From Olleya sp. Bg11-27 (lineage in GTDB: Bacteria > Bacteroidota > Bacteroidia > Flavobacteriales > Flavobacteriaceae), in the NCBI RefSeq assembly GCF_002831645.1, contig NZ_CP025117.1, forward strand, positions 1,433,514 to 1,497,513: a DNA stretch of 64,000 bases. The letters are read 5' to 3'. The notes under the pieces were generated by a model. It made no database searches. It was not told the origin of the DNA and saw only the letters and a program-made list of their open reading frames with translations. The position numbers were made by a program, and so were the translations under genes. Positions 34,894 to 44,528 of this stretch are shown one piece after another (within the stretch, counting starts at the first letter, position 1; each line of letters starts with the position of its first letter).

Positions 34894-36150
34894 CTAAGCT
34901 GCACTAAGTGTTTTAGGTAAAATAGATTGTATGTACGTTGTGGTGTCTAATACATCTTGGATATTAACGCCAGGATTATTTTTAACAGCAATTCCAAAAG
35001 CAAGTAGCGAGACTATAATTCCTATCATAAATACGGTATAGGTTATTCGTAATAACCTGTATTTACGTTCTAAAACAATTCCTAGAAAGTATAAATCTTT
35101 AGTTAAGGATTTGTAGATGTATTCTTTATCACTAATCATTTCGTTAATAGCCCATTCAAATTCTTTAAGTCCCATTTTGTGGAAGTTTCCAAAAAAGGTC
35201 AGGTTTACTTCCTTGTTTTTTACATCCTCCTTAGTAAATTGCCCGCTGGTTACATTGGGACGTGTTGCTATTATGGACATAACCATAGAGATAACACTAA
35301 ATAAGGTAAAGATTACCGTAGGCCAGGTTAAATAAGGATTGGTGTCTAATTTAGAAATTAAATTAGCCAGTACTACAGAGATAATAATCGCATTTACAGA
35401 TAATAATATGTTGGCTTTAGTGTCAGCAATATCACTTAGTTTTATATGGTTTTTTAAAGCAGTCCTGTAAAACGATTGGATTGCACGTTCTGGACTTTCG
35501 TTTTTGTATTGTGCTTTATATTTTGCTTTTAGTTCTTCTGTTTTAATTTTTGTCTTTTGTTTTCTTTTAGTTTTTATAAGCTTGGCCAAGTTTTTTTCTT
35601 TTCTTGATTGCCAATTTTTTAAAGCATAGTCCGTATAGTAACTGTGTTTTTTTGATAGTACTTTAATGTTTTCGTCTAACCATTCTGTAGGTGTATAAGT
35701 TGCTTGTCCAGCTATTTCTAATTCTTTTCTTAAAAACTCGCTAGCTTCAGGGAAGTATTTTTTTCCAAAATGAGAGCAATCAGCATCACGTAATATTTTT
35801 TCTAATTCATTTTTTGGTTTGGCATCAAATTGAGTAGCTAATATGCAATCTTCTACAGTTTTAATTACATGCTCACTTGCGTTTTGAGAGGTTAAAAAAT
35901 CTCTAGCTATTTTTGCGCTAACAATTTCATGACCATTTCTAGTTTGTGTATATCCTACATCGTGCAATAAGGCGGCTAATTCTAGTATTTCGGCATCATT
36001 AACATCAATTTTAGAATTTTCTATAATTTCTTTTGTACTTTTAAATACTCGTAAGGTATGCGTATGATTGTGATAAACTATGGTGTTTGGTAGCTCGTTC
36101 TTAAGGAGTTCAAATACAAAAGCTTCGGTTTTTTCAACTAGTTTAGACAT
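34894..36150 (-). CDS. HD phosphohydrolase fused to a Pycsar-effector-like membrane domain
   Basis: 418 residues from ATG 36150 (a TTG eight codons upstream is also open). The N-terminal HD hydrolase domain (about 5-190) has YHNHTHT, the metal-binding pair ALLHDVGY and LRDADCSHF. After a Lys-rich linker (about 195-225), the C-terminus (about 240-418) matches the DUF5706/PycTM type: ADTKANILLSVNAIIISVVL and a second membrane pair, with a final helix TYTVFMIGIIVSLLAFGIAV. PycTM proteins are membrane effectors of cyclic-pyrimidine anti-phage signalling. No uridylate or cytidylate cyclase gene is visible nearby. Role here unknown. Confidence 0.78.
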   Translation of the reverse strand: MSKLVEKTEAFVFELLKNELPNTIVYHNHTHTLRVFKSTKEIIENSKIDVNDAEILELAALLHDVGYTQTRNGHEIVSAKIARDFLTSQNASEHVIKTVEDCILATQFDAKPKNELEKILRDADCSHFGKKYFPEASEFLRKELEIAGQATYTPTEWLDENIKVLSKKHSYYTDYALKNWQSRKEKNLAKLIKTKRKQKTKIKTEELKAKYKAQYKNESPERAIQSFYRTALKNHIKLSDIADTKANILLSVNAIIISVVLANLISKLDTNPYLTWPTVIFTLFSVISMVMSIIATRPNVTSGQFTKEDVKNKEVNLTFFGNFHKMGLKEFEWAINEMISDKEYIYKSLTKDLYFLGIVLERKYRLLRITYTVFMIGIIVSLLAFGIAVKNNPGVNIQDVLDTTTYIQSILPKTLSAA

Positions 36151-36205
36151 AGGTGTGTAATTATTCTTATCCAAAGTACTAAAAAAATAAAACTCTCAAC
36201 CTTTA

Positions 36206-39200
36206 ATGACAAAAAATAACATATTTCTAACGTTTGCTTTCGCTTTTCTACTAAGTAATTGCGCTTCTTTTGAAGCGCAGTATAAAGATGAAATTTCGAC
36301 TCAAGTCGAATTACCTAATAAAAAAGTTCATAAAACATTTTATTTGGTTGGGGATGCTGGTATTTCTCCTGAAAATGGCTTTTCGAAAGGGTTAACGGCT
36401 TATAAAAATTTCATAAAAAATAAAGAAACAAAGGATGATTACACCATCTTTTTAGGAGATAATATTTATCCTGCAGGTTTGCCAAAAAAAGAGCACGAAT
36501 CTTATGATGAGGCTGAAAATAACATCCAAGCACAAGTTAATTCGGTTAAAGACTTTGAAGGTCAGGTCTTATTTATTCCAGGTAATCATGATTGGTATGC
36601 CAATGGTTTACATGGTTTAAAAGATGAAGAACAATTTATCGAAGATGCTCTAGGGGAAAATACGTTTCAGCCAGAAAATGGTTGTCCTCTAGAAGTTGTA
36701 GAAGTTAGTGATGCTATCGAATTAATTATTATTGATACCCAATGGTATTTAGAAAACTGGAATAAACATCCAACAATTAACGATGATTGCGAAATTAAAA
36801 CAAGAGAGCGTTTTCTTTTAGAGTTAGAGGGCGAATTTAAAAAGGCTCAAAATAAAACAGTAATAGTAGCGATGCATCACCCGATGTATACCAATGGCTC
36901 GCACGGTGGGTTTTATTCTAAAGACAAGCACCTTTTTCCGTTTCAAAGTAACTTACCACTACCAGGTATAGCCTCTCTTTTAACTCAAGTAAGAACACAA
37001 GGTGGCGTGTCTATTCAAGATCGTTTTAACGAGCGTTATAATAATATGATGAATCGTATTAAGACGCTTGCGTTAGAGTATCAAAATATTGTGTTTGCTT
37101 CTGGTCATGAGCACACGTTACAATACATCGAGGATAATGGAATTAAACAAATTGTGTCAGGTTCTGGAGCAAAAGGGTCAGGCGCATCTTTAAGTAATAA
37201 CGGTTTATTTGCTTATGGTAAACAAGGTTTCGCAACATTAACGGTTTATGAAGATGGAAGTAGTTATGTTAGTTTTTATGGCGAAGACAATCAACAAGCT
37301 AAGCTATTATTTACTAAACAAGTTTTAGATCAAAAAGCGGCAGAATACGATATCTCACAATTACCAGATAGTTTTCCAATAACAACACAAGCGTCTATTT
37401 ATACAAAAGAGGAAACAGACAAAACGGGGATTTATCAAGCCTTGTTTGGAGAGAAGTATAGAGATTTATATAGTCAAAAAGTTGAAGTGCCTGTAGCGAC
37501 TTTGGATACGCTTTATGGTGGATTAGAAATAGTAAGAGAAGGTGGAGGGCATCAAACCAGGTCTTTAAGGCTGCAAACTAAAGATGGACGTCAGTTAAAT
37601 ATGAGAGCCTTGCGTAAAAGTGCGACTCAATATTTGCAGACGGTATTGTTTAAAGAAACCTATTTAAGTGATGATTTTGACAAAACAAAAGTTGAAGATT
37701 TAATTTTAGATTTTTATACAGCAGCGCATCCTTATGCGTTTTCTGTGGTTCCTGATTTATCTCATGCAGCAGATGTCTATCATACCAATCCAAAATTGTA
37801 TTACATTCCAAAACATAAATATTTAAAGGATTATAATTACAATTATGGAGGCGAATTATATTTAATTGAAGAGCGTCCTGAAGATAATTATTCTGATGAG
37901 AAAAACTTTGGTTATGCTGATGATATCGAAAGCACACATGATATTATTAAGAAGATACGTAAAGACGAAAAATATAAAATAGACGAAAACGCATTTGTAA
38001 GAGCGCGCTTGTTTGATATGCTTTTAGGAGATTGGGATAGACATCAAGACCAATGGCGATGGGCGCAATTTAATCAAGAGAATGGAGATAAGTTGTATAA
38101 GCCAATACCAAGAGATAGAGATCAAGTATTTTCTAATTTTGATGGTGCTATCTTAGATATTATGCGTTTTATTTCTGGGTCTACTAAGCAATTACAAGTG
38201 TATGATGCGGAGTTGAAAGATATTAAATGGATGAACAGCGCTGGAATAAAGCTTGATAAGTTGTTAATACAAAAATCAGATAAATCGGTTTGGTTAAAGC
38301 AAGCGCAATATTTGAAGGAGCATATTACAGATGCTGTGATAGATGAGGCGTTTAGTAAAGTGCCAAAAGAAGCTCAAGACGAATCATTACAAGAAATTAA
38401 AACCTTTTTAAAAGGTAGACGTTCTAATTTATTAGATATAGCAGAACGATATTCTGATTACTTAAATGAATTAGTGATACTTACCGGAACGGATAAAGAT
38501 GATTATATAGAAGTTAAAAGAATTGGAGACAATGAAACTCAAGTCATTATTTCTAGAATTAAAAAAGGAGAAAAAGCAGATGTAATTGTTGATCGTACTT
38601 TTAATAAGGATATCACTAAAGAGTTATGGATTTATGCATTGGATGATGACGATGTAATTGAAGTCACAGGAAAAGCTAATAATTTAATATTCACAAGGAT
38701 TATTGGAGGTCAAAACAATGACGAATACATTATTAATAATGGAAGACGTGTGCGTATATATGATCATAAATCTAAACCCAATACGATTACTAAAAATAAT
38801 GGAGCAAAAATAAATTTCACAGATATTTATAATAATAACTTGTTCGATTTTCAAAAAAATATAGTTAGAACAAGTGTTATAACACCAAGTTTGGGATATA
38901 ATCCAGATGATGGTTTTAAAGTTGGAGTTGGTTTTAATTATACCGTTAAAGGGTTTTCTCGTAATCCATACTCGCAGCAACACCGTTTTAAAAGTGGTTA
39001 CTTTTTCGCGACTAGTGGATTTAGTTTAAATTATGATGGAGAGTTTGCTAATCTTTTTGGCGATTTTAATTTGCATATCTCTGGACAACTAACCAGTGAG
39101 AATTTTACTAATAACTTTTTTGGATATGGTAATCAAACGGCTAATAATGACGATGTTTTAGATTTAGATTACAATCGAATAAAAACAAGTATTTACGCGG

Positions 39201-39916
39201 CAAGTGTAGGGGTTTTGAAAAAAGGAGATTTTGGATCGGATTACGGCGTTAAGGCTTTAGTAGAGGCTATTGAAATTGGAGAAACGCCCGATCGTTTTAT
39301 CGAAACGTTAGAACCGTCTTCGGTAAATACAGATTTTTATGGAAGACGCTTGTTTGTTGGAGTAGAAGGGAATTTTAATTATCAAAGTTTTGATAATGCT
39401 TCTAATCCTTCTAGAGGGATGACATTAGGTATTGATGTTGGTGCGAAGACAGAACCAGAAGATACAAAATACACGTATGGTTATATAAACTCGGAATTAG
39501 GGTTTTATAACGCTTTATCAACAAATAGAAAACTAGTATTAAAAACAGATTTGCGTTCGCAATTGCGTTTTGGTGATGATTTAATTTTTTATCAAGCAGC
39601 AAATATTGGCGGTAATAATGGATTAAGAGGGTTTCGATTACAACGTTTTACTGGGCAAAATAGCTTGACCGGTAGTGCAGATATTCGTTATAGTTTTAAT
39701 CAATTTAAAACACGAACATTACCATTGCAATTAGGGGTGTTTGCTGGAGGTGATGTAGGACGTGTCTGGACCAAAAATGGAGATTCTAAAGTCTGGCACA
39801 ATGATTTTGGTGTTGGTTTTTGGGTCACTGCAGCAGATAGTGTTTCTGGAACATTTAACTTTTTTAATAGTGAAGAAGGGTTGCGTTTTTCTTTTGGATT
39901 TGGGTTAAATTTTTAA
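36206..39916 (+). CDS. Lipidated calcineurin-like phosphoesterase fused to an Omp85-type barrel
   Basis: 1236 residues. The lipoprotein signal ends in LLSNC, with Cys19. The metallophosphoesterase domain (about 45-340) has GDAG, LGDNIYP, GNHDWY, AMHHPMY and SGHEHT, so all metal ligands seem present. A long middle part (about 345-860) has no recognised domain but includes LLGDWDRHQDQWRWAQF. The C-terminus (about 870-1236) is a surface-antigen/D15 barrel with SNPSRGMTLGIDVG, GLRGFRLQRFTG and a terminal strand ending FGFGLNF. The enzyme would be tied to the outer membrane by both lipid and barrel. The side of the membrane and the substrate are unknown. A DUF2254 gene follows after 11 bp. Confidence 0.82.
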   Translation: MTKNNIFLTFAFAFLLSNCASFEAQYKDEISTQVELPNKKVHKTFYLVGDAGISPENGFSKGLTAYKNFIKNKETKDDYTIFLGDNIYPAGLPKKEHESYDEAENNIQAQVNSVKDFEGQVLFIPGNHDWYANGLHGLKDEEQFIEDALGENTFQPENGCPLEVVEVSDAIELIIIDTQWYLENWNKHPTINDDCEIKTRERFLLELEGEFKKAQNKTVIVAMHHPMYTNGSHGGFYSKDKHLFPFQSNLPLPGIASLLTQVRTQGGVSIQDRFNERYNNMMNRIKTLALEYQNIVFASGHEHTLQYIEDNGIKQIVSGSGAKGSGASLSNNGLFAYGKQGFATLTVYEDGSSYVSFYGEDNQQAKLLFTKQVLDQKAAEYDISQLPDSFPITTQASIYTKEETDKTGIYQALFGEKYRDLYSQKVEVPVATLDTLYGGLEIVREGGGHQTRSLRLQTKDGRQLNMRALRKSATQYLQTVLFKETYLSDDFDKTKVEDLILDFYTAAHPYAFSVVPDLSHAADVYHTNPKLYYIPKHKYLKDYNYNYGGELYLIEERPEDNYSDEKNFGYADDIESTHDIIKKIRKDEKYKIDENAFVRARLFDMLLGDWDRHQDQWRWAQFNQENGDKLYKPIPRDRDQVFSNFDGAILDIMRFISGSTKQLQVYDAELKDIKWMNSAGIKLDKLLIQKSDKSVWLKQAQYLKEHITDAVIDEAFSKVPKEAQDESLQEIKTFLKGRRSNLLDIAERYSDYLNELVILTGTDKDDYIEVKRIGDNETQVIISRIKKGEKADVIVDRTFNKDITKELWIYALDDDDVIEVTGKANNLIFTRIIGGQNNDEYIINNGRRVRIYDHKSKPNTITKNNGAKINFTDIYNNNLFDFQKNIVRTSVITPSLGYNPDDGFKVGVGFNYTVKGFSRNPYSQQHRFKSGYFFATSGFSLNYDGEFANLFGDFNLHISGQLTSENFTNNFFGYGNQTANNDDVLDLDYNRIKTSIYAASVGVLKKGDFGSDYGVKALVEAIEIGETPDRFIETLEPSSVNTDFYGRRLFVGVEGNFNYQSFDNASNPSRGMTLGIDVGAKTEPEDTKYTYGYINSELGFYNALSTNRKLVLKTDLRSQLRFGDDLIFYQAANIGGNNGLRGFRLQRFTGQNSLTGSADIRYSFNQFKTRTLPLQLGVFAGGDVGRVWTKNGDSKVWHNDFGVGFWVTAADSVSGTFNFFNSEEGLRFSFGFGLNF

Positions 39917-39927
39917 CTAACCAATAC

Positions 39928-41214
39928 ATGAAAAATATAATAGTCAATGGATTTGAATATTTAAAAAAACTAGAAAGCAAAATAGCGTTTTATCCAACGG
40001 TGTATAGTCTGGTTGGTGTGAGCTTTGCATTTTTTATGTATTACATAGAAAATAAAGGGGTTTCGGGGTATTTAATGGATCATGTTCCTTTGCTGGTTAT
40101 TAATAACACAGAAACTGCTTTTAGTATTTTAACCACGTTTATAGCGGGATTAATCTCAATCATGGTCTTTAGTTTTTCCATGGTTATGGTTTTACTTAAT
40201 CAAGCGTCAAGTAATTTTTCGCCAAGAGTATTGCCAAGTTTAATTTCTAATAAACGCCATCAAAAAATATTAGGGATTTATAATGCAACGTTGCTGTATT
40301 GTATATTCACAATGGTGTCAATAGAACCAGACGGTGATAAATATCAATTACCTGGGTTTTCAGTACTGTTGGCTATTGTTTTAATGGTCGTGTGTTTGGG
40401 TGCTTTTATTTATTTTATTCATTCTATTTCTCAAGAAATTCAAGTGCATAATATAATGCAGCGTATTTTTTCTGAAGCCAAAAATAGATTAGATAAACTT
40501 ATTACGTCAGAAAAGGATAATAGTAATGCGTTTCCCGAAACTGATAATTGGACAACTTTCTCATCGGTGTCAACGGGCTTTTTACAAGATATAATATTGG
40601 ATCCTGTGTTAGAGTTTGCTAAAAATAATGACTGTAAATTCCATGTAGTAGCAATCAAAGGGCAATATGTGTATAAGGATAGCCCCTTATTTAAATGTAA
40701 TACAGAAATAGAGGATGAGGCTTTGGAAGATTTATTAAGCTTTTTTCAGTTTTCTAGAGACGAAGTCATTGAAGATAACTACATATTAGGGTTTAAACAA
40801 ATCACAGAAATTGCAGTAAAAGCGATGTCGCCAGGAATAAATGATCCCGGAACTGCAGAAATTGCAATAGATTATTTAACAGAGTTGTTTGAAAAAAGAA
40901 TGCAGAAACAAGATGTTAGTGTTCTTCAATATAATAATGAAGGTTTGGTTAAAATTAGCGCTTTAAGTTTTAAAGATTTATTGTTTTCTGTTTTAGCACC
41001 AATCAGGACTTATTCTAAACACGATGTTATGGTTGTGGTTAAATTAATACACATGCTTAATCATTTAGCTTTCACGGTTAGTTGTAATAATAAAAGCTAT
41101 ATTAATGCTGTTTATGAGGAGGCTAGTAAGCTGTTTGAAGATGCTAAAAAGACAATTGTTAATCCAGAGGACGTAAAGTTAATCACGCAGCAGTTAAAGC
41201 CTTTTAATTTATAG
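39928..41214 (+). CDS. DUF2254 membrane protein
   Basis: A 428-residue inner-membrane protein with hydrophobic helices near 17-37, 62-88, 112-132 and 144-166, then a soluble C-terminal domain containing AVKAMSPGINDPGTAEIAIDYL, the characteristic DUF2254 motif. Function unknown. It starts 11 bp after the phosphoesterase-barrel gene and its stop abuts that of the convergent lipoprotein gene (6 bp overlap). Confidence 0.88.
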   Translation: MKNIIVNGFEYLKKLESKIAFYPTVYSLVGVSFAFFMYYIENKGVSGYLMDHVPLLVINNTETAFSILTTFIAGLISIMVFSFSMVMVLLNQASSNFSPRVLPSLISNKRHQKILGIYNATLLYCIFTMVSIEPDGDKYQLPGFSVLLAIVLMVVCLGAFIYFIHSISQEIQVHNIMQRIFSEAKNRLDKLITSEKDNSNAFPETDNWTTFSSVSTGFLQDIILDPVLEFAKNNDCKFHVVAIKGQYVYKDSPLFKCNTEIEDEALEDLLSFFQFSRDEVIEDNYILGFKQITEIAVKAMSPGINDPGTAEIAIDYLTELFEKRMQKQDVSVLQYNNEGLVKISALSFKDLLFSVLAPIRTYSKHDVMVVVKLIHMLNHLAFTVSCNNKSYINAVYEEASKLFEDAKKTIVNPEDVKLITQQLKPFNL

Positions 41215-42015
41215 TTTTAAGCTATAGATATTGTTACCTTCTTTTCCTGAATCCTCATCAGTGATATAAACAGTTGTATTGTCTTTAAAACAAATGCCTT
41301 CTTTTTGACTGTCATGTTTTAAATCTATCTTAGTGACAATACCTTCAAAAAAATTATCCGTATTAAATGCTGTTAAGGTCCAAATACGGTCGTGATTTAA
41401 TAGTACAACAGTTTTTCCGTTGGGACTAATATCTGCAGAGGTTACACGTGTGTCTTTTCCTTTTAATTCATATTCTGTAACATAAGTAGCAACATGTTCT
41501 CCTACTTGGTTAGGAACTTTAAGAAGCATCGTCTTTTTATTTTCTTTGCTAAAAATATAAAAGTGGTCTTTCCATAAAAAGAACGATTCAAAATCTTCTG
41601 ATTTTACATCTTTTGGTAATGTAAAACTAATCGTTAATGCTTCGGTTTTATGATCCACATTTGTTAAGTTTTCGATTTTATAAATAAAGAATTTTTTTCG
41701 CTTTTTCGAGTTGTTTCCAAAATCACCAATATATAGACTGCCCTTGCTATCGCTCGTTAGGTCTTCCCAATCTTGGTTTTTTATATTGCTAACATCAATA
41801 TCTCTAATTATATCTCCTTTTAGGTCTAAACCGTAAACATTGTTTTTATTTCCTGCATCTTCAATAGTCCAAACTAAATCAGAATTACTAATTAATTGTG
41901 CTGCCGAAGTTTCTTCTAAATCACTATCTATGGACCCCATTACAGTTAGTTTTCCTGTATTGCAAGACATAAAAAGTAATACTGAAACTAGTATTGGTTT
42001 TAATTGAAATGTCAT
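41209..42015 (-). CDS. Putative lipoprotein, beta-propeller-like
   Basis: 268 residues from ATG 42015; a TTG eight codons upstream is less likely, because the lipoprotein signal (PILVSVLLFMSC, Cys17) begins here. The mature part has propeller-like blades (LVWTIEDAGNKNNVYGLD, SLYIGDFGNNSKKR, TSADISPNGKTVVLLNHD, and a closing GICFKDNTTVYITDEDSG), resembling surface proteins that follow extracellular phytase- or SdiA-regulated-like folds. I cannot name the substrate. Convergent overlap with DUF2254. Confidence 0.65.
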   Translation of the reverse strand: MTFQLKPILVSVLLFMSCNTGKLTVMGSIDSDLEETSAAQLISNSDLVWTIEDAGNKNNVYGLDLKGDIIRDIDVSNIKNQDWEDLTSDSKGSLYIGDFGNNSKKRKKFFIYKIENLTNVDHKTEALTISFTLPKDVKSEDFESFFLWKDHFYIFSKENKKTMLLKVPNQVGEHVATYVTEYELKGKDTRVTSADISPNGKTVVLLNHDRIWTLTAFNTDNFFEGIVTKIDLKHDSQKEGICFKDNTTVYITDEDSGKEGNNIYSLKL

Positions 42016-42101
42016 AAATTGTGATGCTTTTAAATTCAATTAAATATAAACATATATCAATCCAAATCTAGCTTTGGAATCTTAAAATATTGATAAAATT
42101 A

Positions 42102-42788
42102 ATGAATAAAATTCTTAAAATTGGTCACAGAGGCGCTAAAGGTTATGTTGCAGAAAACACGCTAGACTCTATAAAAAAGGCTATGGCTCTTGGTGTTGAT
42201 GGCGTGGAGATTGATGTGCATTTATGTAAAAGCGGAGAGGTCGTTGTTTTTCATGATTTCACATTGGATAGAACAACAAATGGAACAGGTAATATTGGAG
42301 ATTTTTCTTTAAGTGAATTAAAAAAACTTAAAATTGATAATCAATATGAAATACCGACTTTACTAGAAGTGCTAGATTTGATAGGTGATTCTATTATCAT
42401 TAATATTGAATTGAAAGGTGATAAAACGGCACAGCCAACTAGTGATATCATCAATTATTATATAGCTAATAAGAAATGGTCGATGGATCATGTGTTAGTG
42501 AGTAGTTTTAAAGCATCCGAATTAATGGATGTGTTTAATTATAATTCAAACATTCCATTGGGCGTGTTAACAGAAGGAGATTGGGCAGAGGCTTTAGTAT
42601 TTGCAAAAAGTATAAGAGCAAAAGCCATACATCCTGATTTTAAGATGTTAACTCAGGATAATGTTAGACAAGCACAACAACTTGGGTTCCAGATTAACAC
42701 CTGGACCGTAAATAAAAAACAGGACATAGAAAAAGTAATAAGCTATCAAGTAGATGCTATAATTAGTGATTTTCCAGACAGAATATGA
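42102..42788 (+). CDS. Glycerophosphodiester phosphodiesterase
   Basis: A 228-residue GDPD-family enzyme hydrolysing glycerophosphodiesters to glycerol-3-phosphate and an alcohol. Seen: GHRGAKGYVAENTLDSI (metal and catalytic His) at residues 8-24, then EIDVH, HDFTLDRTTNGTG and a C-terminal NTWTVN motif. I chose ATG 42102; TTG 42090 is in frame. There is no signal peptide, so it is cytoplasmic. Its stop overlaps the following oxidoreductase by 4 bp. Confidence 0.93.
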   Translation: MNKILKIGHRGAKGYVAENTLDSIKKAMALGVDGVEIDVHLCKSGEVVVFHDFTLDRTTNGTGNIGDFSLSELKKLKIDNQYEIPTLLEVLDLIGDSIIINIELKGDKTAQPTSDIINYYIANKKWSMDHVLVSSFKASELMDVFNYNSNIPLGVLTEGDWAEALVFAKSIRAKAIHPDFKMLTQDNVRQAQQLGFQINTWTVNKKQDIEKVISYQVDAIISDFPDRI

Positions 42789-43996
42789 AACAATACGATG
42801 TAATAATTATTGGAGGCGGTGCGGCAGGTTTTTTTGCTGCAATTAATATAGGCGAGTTATATCCAAGCTTAAAAGTAGCCATTTTAGAACGAGGTAAAGA
42901 TGTTCTCGGTAAGGTAAAAGTGTCTGGAGGAGGGCGCTGTAATGTGACACATGCCGAGTTTGTGCCTCAAGAGTTAACAACATATTACCCAAGAGGTGAA
43001 AAAGAATTGTTAGGTCCCTTTCATACGTTTATGACAGGTGATACGATGGGTTGGTTTGAAGATAGGGGCGTGGCGTTAAAAATTGAAGAGGATGGTCGTA
43101 TTTTTCCTGTTAGTAATAACTCTCAAACGATTATCGATTGTTTTTTAAGTGAGGCGAATAAGCATAACGTTGAGGTGTTAACTAATCAATCAGTATTGAG
43201 TTTTAAAAAAACAAATGAGGATTGGGAGATTGAGACAAAAACAGATCACTTTTTGGCTAACAAAGTAATAGTAGCGACTGGAAGTAATCCTAAAATATGG
43301 TCTTTTTTACAACAACTAAATCATACTATAATTAAACCCGTCCCCTCTTTATTTACGTTTAATATTAAAGATGATAGAATTAAAGATATACCGGGTGTTG
43401 TTGCGCAATATGTTACTGTAAAAGTAGTTGGTTCCAATTTGGAATCTTCAGGGCCATTATTAATTACGCATTGGGGGATGAGTGCGCCTTCTATTTTAAA
43501 ACTGTCTGCATTTGGAGCTTTGGAGTTGGCCAAAAGGGATTATAAATTTAATATTGAAGTTAATTTTATAAACCAAGATAACGACGTTGTGCTTTCTAGT
43601 TTAAAAGATATTAAACAGGAGTTGTCTAAAAAAACGGTGTTAAAAGCAACGCAATTTGATTTGCCAAAGCGTTTATGGAGAACACTAGTTATGGCTTCAG
43701 ATATTACAGAAGAAACAAGGTGGGCTGATCTTAATAAAGCGCAATTAGAAGCTTTAAGTAATCAATTAACTAAAGCTGTTTTTAACGTGGATGGTAAAAG
43801 TACTTTTAAAGAAGAGTTTGTTACGGCAGGAGGAGTAGATCTTAAAGAGGTTAATTTTAAAAATTACAAAAGTAAGTTGCATGATAACTTATATTTTGCT
43901 GGCGAAATTATTAATGTTGACGCTGTGACTGGTGGTTTTAATTTTCAGAATGCATGGACAAGTGCTTATATTGTCGCTAAAAATTTGGTCAGTTAA
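42785..43996 (+). CDS. HI0933-family NAD(P)/FAD-dependent oxidoreductase
   Basis: A 403-residue flavoprotein with the FAD dinucleotide loop IIGGGAAGFFAAI at 7-19, the family motif SGGGRCNVTH near 46-56, a second nucleotide segment KVIVATGSNP and a C-terminal FAD motif GEIINVDAVTGGFNFQNAWTSAY. The family is BaiN/RdsA-like; substrate unknown. Overlaps the GDPD gene by 4 bp, and the DUF1697 gene follows 1 bp after. Confidence 0.9.
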   Translation: MKQYDVIIIGGGAAGFFAAINIGELYPSLKVAILERGKDVLGKVKVSGGGRCNVTHAEFVPQELTTYYPRGEKELLGPFHTFMTGDTMGWFEDRGVALKIEEDGRIFPVSNNSQTIIDCFLSEANKHNVEVLTNQSVLSFKKTNEDWEIETKTDHFLANKVIVATGSNPKIWSFLQQLNHTIIKPVPSLFTFNIKDDRIKDIPGVVAQYVTVKVVGSNLESSGPLLITHWGMSAPSILKLSAFGALELAKRDYKFNIEVNFINQDNDVVLSSLKDIKQELSKKTVLKATQFDLPKRLWRTLVMASDITEETRWADLNKAQLEALSNQLTKAVFNVDGKSTFKEEFVTAGGVDLKEVNFKNYKSKLHDNLYFAGEIINVDAVTGGFNFQNAWTSAYIVAKNLVS

Positions 43997-43997
43997 A

Positions 43998-44528
43998 ATG
44001 ATAACTTATTTCGCTTTTTTGAGAGGTATTAATGTTGGTGGGCATAACAAAATACCAATGCAAAATTTACGTCGTTTATTAGAAGATTTAGGTTTTAAGG
44101 AAGTTCAGAGCTATATTCAAACAGGGAATGTCATTTTTAAAAGTTTAGAAACAAGCCTGCAGGTTCTGACCTTAAAAATTGAACAGTCAATTTTGGAACA
44201 TTTTGGGTTTGAAATTCCTGTACTATTAAAAACAGAACGCCAACTAAAGGAAATATTGGAGAGGTGTCCTTTTAATAATGAGGAGAAACAGTCTAGCTAT
44301 TTTGCGTTATTGTATTCTAAAATTAATGAAACACAAAAAGCATCCGTGTTAGGTTATGATTTTCCGAACGAAAAATTTAACCTAACTAACGATTGCGTGT
44401 ATTTGTATTCCAGTATAGGATATGGTAAATCTAAGGCTAATAATAATTTTTTTGAGAAAAAATTAAAAGTCGTAGCAACCACCAGGAATTTTAAAACATT
44501 AAATAAGCTTTTAGCGCTTACTAGTTAG
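43998..44528 (+). CDS. DUF1697 family protein
   Basis: 176 residues from ATG 43998, one base after the preceding stop. Seen: the family opening FLRGINVGGHNKIPM and QTGNVIF, and the terminal LYSSIGYGKSKANNNFFEKKL ... TRNFKTL. The frame is open further upstream inside the previous gene, but that part is not family-like. Function unknown. Its end overlaps the convergent TetR gene by 8 bp. Confidence 0.9.
   Translation: MITYFAFLRGINVGGHNKIPMQNLRRLLEDLGFKEVQSYIQTGNVIFKSLETSLQVLTLKIEQSILEHFGFEIPVLLKTERQLKEILERCPFNNEEKQSSYFALLYSKINETQKASVLGYDFPNEKFNLTNDCVYLYSSIGYGKSKANNNFFEKKLKVVATTRNFKTLNKLLALTS

Noticed and set aside
34894-36150. A complete Pycsar defence operon
   Set aside because: No adenylate/uridylate-type cyclase gene is adjacent on either side; only the membrane effector-like domain is present, fused to HD.
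37650-37937. 95-codon minus-strand frame inside the phosphoesterase-barrel gene
   Set aside because: Composition and lack of motifs indicate a shadow frame; the plus strand is clearly coding.
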